The position numbers and the translations under genes were made by a program. Positions 60,530 to 64,000 of a stretch of 64,000 nucleotides of DNA are shown here, one piece after another. This DNA comes from Sipunculus nudus (lineage: Eukaryota; Annelida; Sipuncula; Golfingiida; Sipunculidae): assembly GCA_026874595.1 (NCBI GenBank), contig CM049315.1:9709664-9773663 (forward strand), written 5' to 3'. The notes beneath the pieces are model-generated. The model was not told the origin of the DNA. It worked only from the letters and a program-made list of their open reading frames with translations, and ran no database searches. Numbering within the stretch: position 1 is the first letter of the stretch; each line of letters begins with the position of its first letter.

Positions 60530-62845
60530 CAGCTGACTTTCAGTCATGCTGGGCTATAGCGATGGGTCTTTGTCCGGCGTCCTTCCGTCTGTCCGGCCGT
60601 CCGTCCGTCCGTTAGCAGGGCACAAATCGTAACCATAGGGGCTAGGGCCATGAACCCTATGCAGTCTTAGAGGTTCTAAGAAGATCTCCTTGCAAACCTG
60701 AAATTAGGTCACTGCGACCTATATTCTCGAAGTTATGGGGTGTGTTTGCACCCCCCAGAAATAATTCTTTTACCCAAAATTTTCATCCCAAACCTTCCAT
60801 CTTTCACATACAGCTCACCTACCAACAGGGGAAGAACCATAATTATTTGAGGTCACAAGGTCAAAGGTCAAGGTCACAGAACCAACTTCTTTGGAAAGCC
60901 TCAGGATGTATTTTAAGCCAAACCTTTCATCCCAATTCTTTGATCTTTCACATATAGCTCACCTACTAAGTGGGAGAAGAATCCTATAGATGTTGAGGTC
61001 ACAAGGTCAAAGGTCAGGGTCACAGGATCCACTTCTTTGAAAAGGTTGTGGACACATTTCAAGCTAGACCTTCCATTCCAAACCTTTCAGCACTGATATC
61101 GCTTCTCTGCCAACAGGGGAAAAGACCTGTTGATTTTGAGGTCAAAGGTCAAGTTCACAGCACCCTCTTCTTGCGTGGAGTCATTTTCAGCAAACTTTTC
61201 AATCTATACTTTCCATCTGTCATATATGGCTTACCTACCAATAGGAGAAGAAGCCTATTGATGTTGAGTTCAAAAGGTCAAAGGTCAAAGGTCAAGGTCA
61301 CAATATTGTTCTAAATGCTTGTGAACATATTTCAAGTGAAACTGTTCAACCCAAACCTTCAGTCTTTCACATATGCCACATCTATGCATCACTGAATTTG
61401 ATTCAAACTTCATATTTATGGGTCTTTTTGCATGAAGTAATAACTAATTGATTTTGAGGTCAGCTGGTCAGGAGGTTAAAGGTTGCAGGTCTAAGTTATT
61501 CACTCATTGGTTGCCAAGTAATTACACCCGGCCAGATGTAAGTGGTTAGTAATTACCCATCATTTAGAAAGAATCCAGTTGATAGGTGGGCAAAAGGCCA
61601 AGGTCATAGGTCAGGGATGTTCACAATAACTTATTTTGTAGACCATCTCTATTTTTCTTGTTTTCTTGTATATATAACCATATGGCACTCACAACTGGTA
61701 CATCTCACTATGTGCCCATGATTGTCAATGACACTTGTGATATATGACTCCCTTTTGTATCAGCTCATGGAGTGATAAGGATATATCATTAGTGCATAAC
61801 AAAAACACTGTTGCTGGAATGCTTTGGCCAGGCATTAAGACTATGAGAGTTAACTGTTAAGTTTAGCTACTGATTTATAAAATGATGGGAACATTTTGCA
61901 GTTTATATCATGGAATCATAGCAATAAACTTAGATATCTGAATATTATTATACAAATCATCAGATATACCAGCAAGTGTTTGTTCTGATAATGTGTGGGT
62001 ATGTGCCTGGATTTAGGATGGCTTTATTTGATTACAAGAATCTTAGTGATGCTTTCTGCATTTCTTTTCTTTTAGGTTTTGCAGTTTACCTACCCTGCTG
62101 ACCCCATTGAATAGCAAGCTGATAATTAAAACAAATTGGACTTGCACTTTTTACATTTGCATGTTCATAAATCTGATATGAGAGCTCTCCAACCTGATCA
62201 TGCCTTTTGAATTGTTTTGGACATTCATAACTGTTACATTCTTTGAAGCAATTGCTACAAGTTTAGTGTCTTATTGGAGGATGTGTGACTTGTCAGAAAA
62301 CCATTATGTCTGCCAGGTAGCCATTTTAGAAATCCTTTTGCCAGGACAGTTTCTGTGATTTTTTTATGATGTTTGGTCCCTTTTAGAGGATGTTTGTTGT
62401 TCAATTTCCGACCTGTCAGAAATCCAATATGGCCACCAGGACGCCATCTTTAAATTCCTTTAGAACATATTATCTCAAGAACTATTAAAGTGAATGCAGT
62501 GGGATGTATATTAATGTAATCTTGCATTGGGTCAAAGATTTCTTAATAAATATGACCATCATTTATGCAAGCTCAGTACAGTTGGCTTGTAATGAATAAA
62601 AATTAATATGGAAGCACCCGTTTCACAATAATTCTTGCATGGGTTTCCTTGATCTTTTGCTATATTTTGAACTTATATGTGGCCTGTGTGGTATTCCTTT
62701 TGAGACTGACAGGTATCGGGCAAGCTGTGGGATTAGTTCCTGATAGCTCAACAACCATACATTTTGCCTCAGACCATCATTCACTATGTTTTAACCTTGG
62801 CAGCTGAGCGTCATGACCCATGGGTCACTTGTTTACTTTTACCTG
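60530..62845 (+). repeat. Long mollusc-type dispersed repeat (about 2.3 kb)
   Basis: Opens AGCTCAGCTGACTTTCAGTC and a GTCCGTCCGTCCGTTAGCAG block, as at 14765, and seems to close with GGCAGCTGAGCGTCATGACC near 62800-62830. Between 60745 and 61330 it has four or five diverged units of about 150 bp (CTTTCACATA.AGCTCACCTAC...GAAGAA...TTGAGGTCAAAGGTCA). Frames at 60742 and 61048 are by-products. Both ends are inferred. Confidence 0.6.
60849..61300 (+). promoter_or_regulatory. AGGTCA half-site arrays in the dispersed repeat
   Basis: Four clusters, at about 60849, 60995, 61137 and 61275. The last has AGGTCA at 61275, 61282, 61289 and 61295, spaced as DR1, DR1 and DR0. DR1 pairs are classic binding sites for RXR/HNF4-type nuclear receptors. 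Any function is inference. Confidence 0.4.
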
Positions 62846-62861
62846 AATAAAATCCTTCAAA

Positions 62862-63281
62862 TTTAGTGTAGGTGTAAAATAAGAAAACGCTTTTTAGAAG
62901 ACATATAAACAATTACATATATCAAAGATGGTATGTTTAGGACAAGTAATTACTGAGAAATAACGCTCTAAAGATATGGTGTTCAGGTGCAATGATGTTT
63001 CAAGAAAATGGCCAAAAACTATATTTGTAGAGATCGTTTGTCCTACACGCGTAACCAACCACAACTACATGTTTAGTATAGGTGTAAAATAAGAAAACGC
63101 TGTTTAGAAGACATATTAACAATTACATATATCAAAGATGGTATGTTTCGGACAAGTAATTACTGAGATATAACGCTCTAAAGATATGGTGTTCAGGTGA
63201 AATGATGTTTCGAGAAAATGGCCAAAAACTATATTTGTAGAGATCGTTCGTCCTACACGCGTAACCAACCACAACTACATG
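62862..63281 (+). repeat. 210-bp tandem duplication, two copies
   Basis: 62862-63071 and 63072-63281 begin TTTAGTRTAGGTGTAAAATA and end CCACAACTACATGT. They differ at only a handful of bases, so the duplication is recent. Confidence 0.95.
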
Positions 63282-63684
63282 TTGACAGTCACATGAATTT
63301 GGTCAAGACGGTGGTTCTTATCAAACCATGCCATAATAACATGGATTAATTGACTATTTTGCTTTAAAAACGTATTAAAACGATAACATTTTGTCCTGTC
63401 ACACCAGCAACTTGTCAAACACCACGTGCATGGACTTCAGTAGGTGGAGCTTACAGTTTTGGCAAAGTGCCAAGGTGCGCTGAGCACCCAACAACCGGGA
63501 CCCACGGCTGAACAGGTGCATAGCCGGGCCTATTAGGTAACCGCATGTTTACACAGGAACAAGGGGAGCTGGATCTATGGCCATGCAAGGAGAACGAAGA
63601 TTGATTTACTTTTCACGAATTACATACATTATAGGTATTCTTATAAGAAGGTTTATTTACATGGAATCTATAAATGGCAATAAA

Positions 63685-63743
63685 TTAAAAAATCAACAAA
63701 TAACGGCATCCAAGAAGGTCTGGAGGTTCACCGCATGGGCCCC
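63685..63743 (-). CDS. Possible terminal exon of a gene entering from the right
   Basis: On the minus strand a TTTTTCAG acceptor leads to GGGGCCCATGCGG. Joined in phase to the candidate exon at 63960-64000 it would read GPCGEPPDLLGCRYLLIF and stop at 63687-63685. Another frame (AHAVNLQTFLDAVIC, TGA) has better codon use but does not fit the phase. An AATAAA on the same strand lies about 30 nt further on (63650-63657). No family recognised. Confidence 0.25.
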
Positions 63744-63959
63744 CTGAAAAATAAAACGCATCATAAACCAGATATGTCGTATATTCTGATCCAACATTTA
63801 ATAAATTATATATATGAATATATATAAAAGTGAATATATAATTACTAATTTTATAGTTAATACATTTTTGAGCCTCACTGTTTACACAGTTTAGTTTTAT
63901 AAACCGTTTATATGCACTGTTTAGTGTGTAACATTATATATTTCAATACTATTATGTAC

Positions 63960-64000
63960 CGGACGGACCGTGGGTCTTCACGTTGTAGTTGGCAGAAGAT
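63960..64000 (-). CDS. Possible partial exon at the right edge
   Basis: On the minus strand the edge sequence reads SANYNVKTHGPS with GC-rich third positions, unlike the AT-rich surroundings, and ends at a possible donor, GTACAT. Cut by the window end; product unknown. Confidence 0.3.

Noticed and set aside
62070-62112. Possible last exon VLQFTYPADPIE on the plus strand
   Set aside because: A pyrimidine tract and AG are present, but there is no partner exon, and it lies within a dispersed repeat.

Overview
This is a eukaryotic, animal window: AT-rich, mostly non-coding, with intron-split genes, many microsatellites and dispersed repeats. Repeats that open with a 'CAGCTGACT..AGTCAT' block and a GTCCGTCCGT tract, followed by AGGTCA-rich units, look like elements I associate with molluscs, so a bivalve or gastropod is my best guess. 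That is inference; no species is proven.

Two genes can be rebuilt exon by exon with consistent splice phases. (1) Plus strand, 14328-30062: an alpha-type subunit of nitric-oxide-sensitive soluble guanylate cyclase in 10 coding exons (679 aa), with an HNOB-like N-terminus, an HNOBA/PAS-like region, a coiled-coil linker and a class III cyclase domain. An in-frame stop precedes the start, a 37-codon uORF lies in the leader, and a poly(A) signal follows the stop. (2) Minus strand, 56176-53901: UFM1, the ubiquitin-fold modifier, in 5 coding exons (86 aa), with the start codon split by intron 1 and the conjugating glycine at residue 83. A third gene may enter from the right edge on the minus strand (two small candidate exons, low confidence).

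Layout. 1-14188: no gene recognised; fold-back repeats, a large inverted repeat around a degenerate tandem array (2337-3072), a broken non-LTR retrotransposon (5994-6725, minus) and TA/GA/CA tracts. 14189-30327: the cyclase gene; its introns hold a mollusc-type repeat with a 333-bp internal duplication, a 42-bp minisatellite of about 30 units and a tRNA-derived SINE. 30328-53900: no gene recognised; a candidate solo LTR, two pairs of long direct repeats (420 bp and about 680 bp) and an exact seven-copy 34-bp array. 53901-57680: UFM1, with a 1,450-bp terminal-inverted-repeat transposon flanked by a perfect 9-bp target-site duplication sitting 45 bp upstream of its start codon. 57681-64000: a tRNA-like SINE trace, a 2.3-kb mollusc-type repeat carrying AGGTCA arrays, a 210-bp tandem duplication and the possible edge gene.

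The two genes are not functionally linked as far as can be seen: one makes cGMP in NO signalling, the other is a protein modifier of the UFMylation pathway. The most notable items are the transposon in the UFM1 promoter/5'UTR and the full reconstruction of both genes. I see no evidence for a wholly new biological system.
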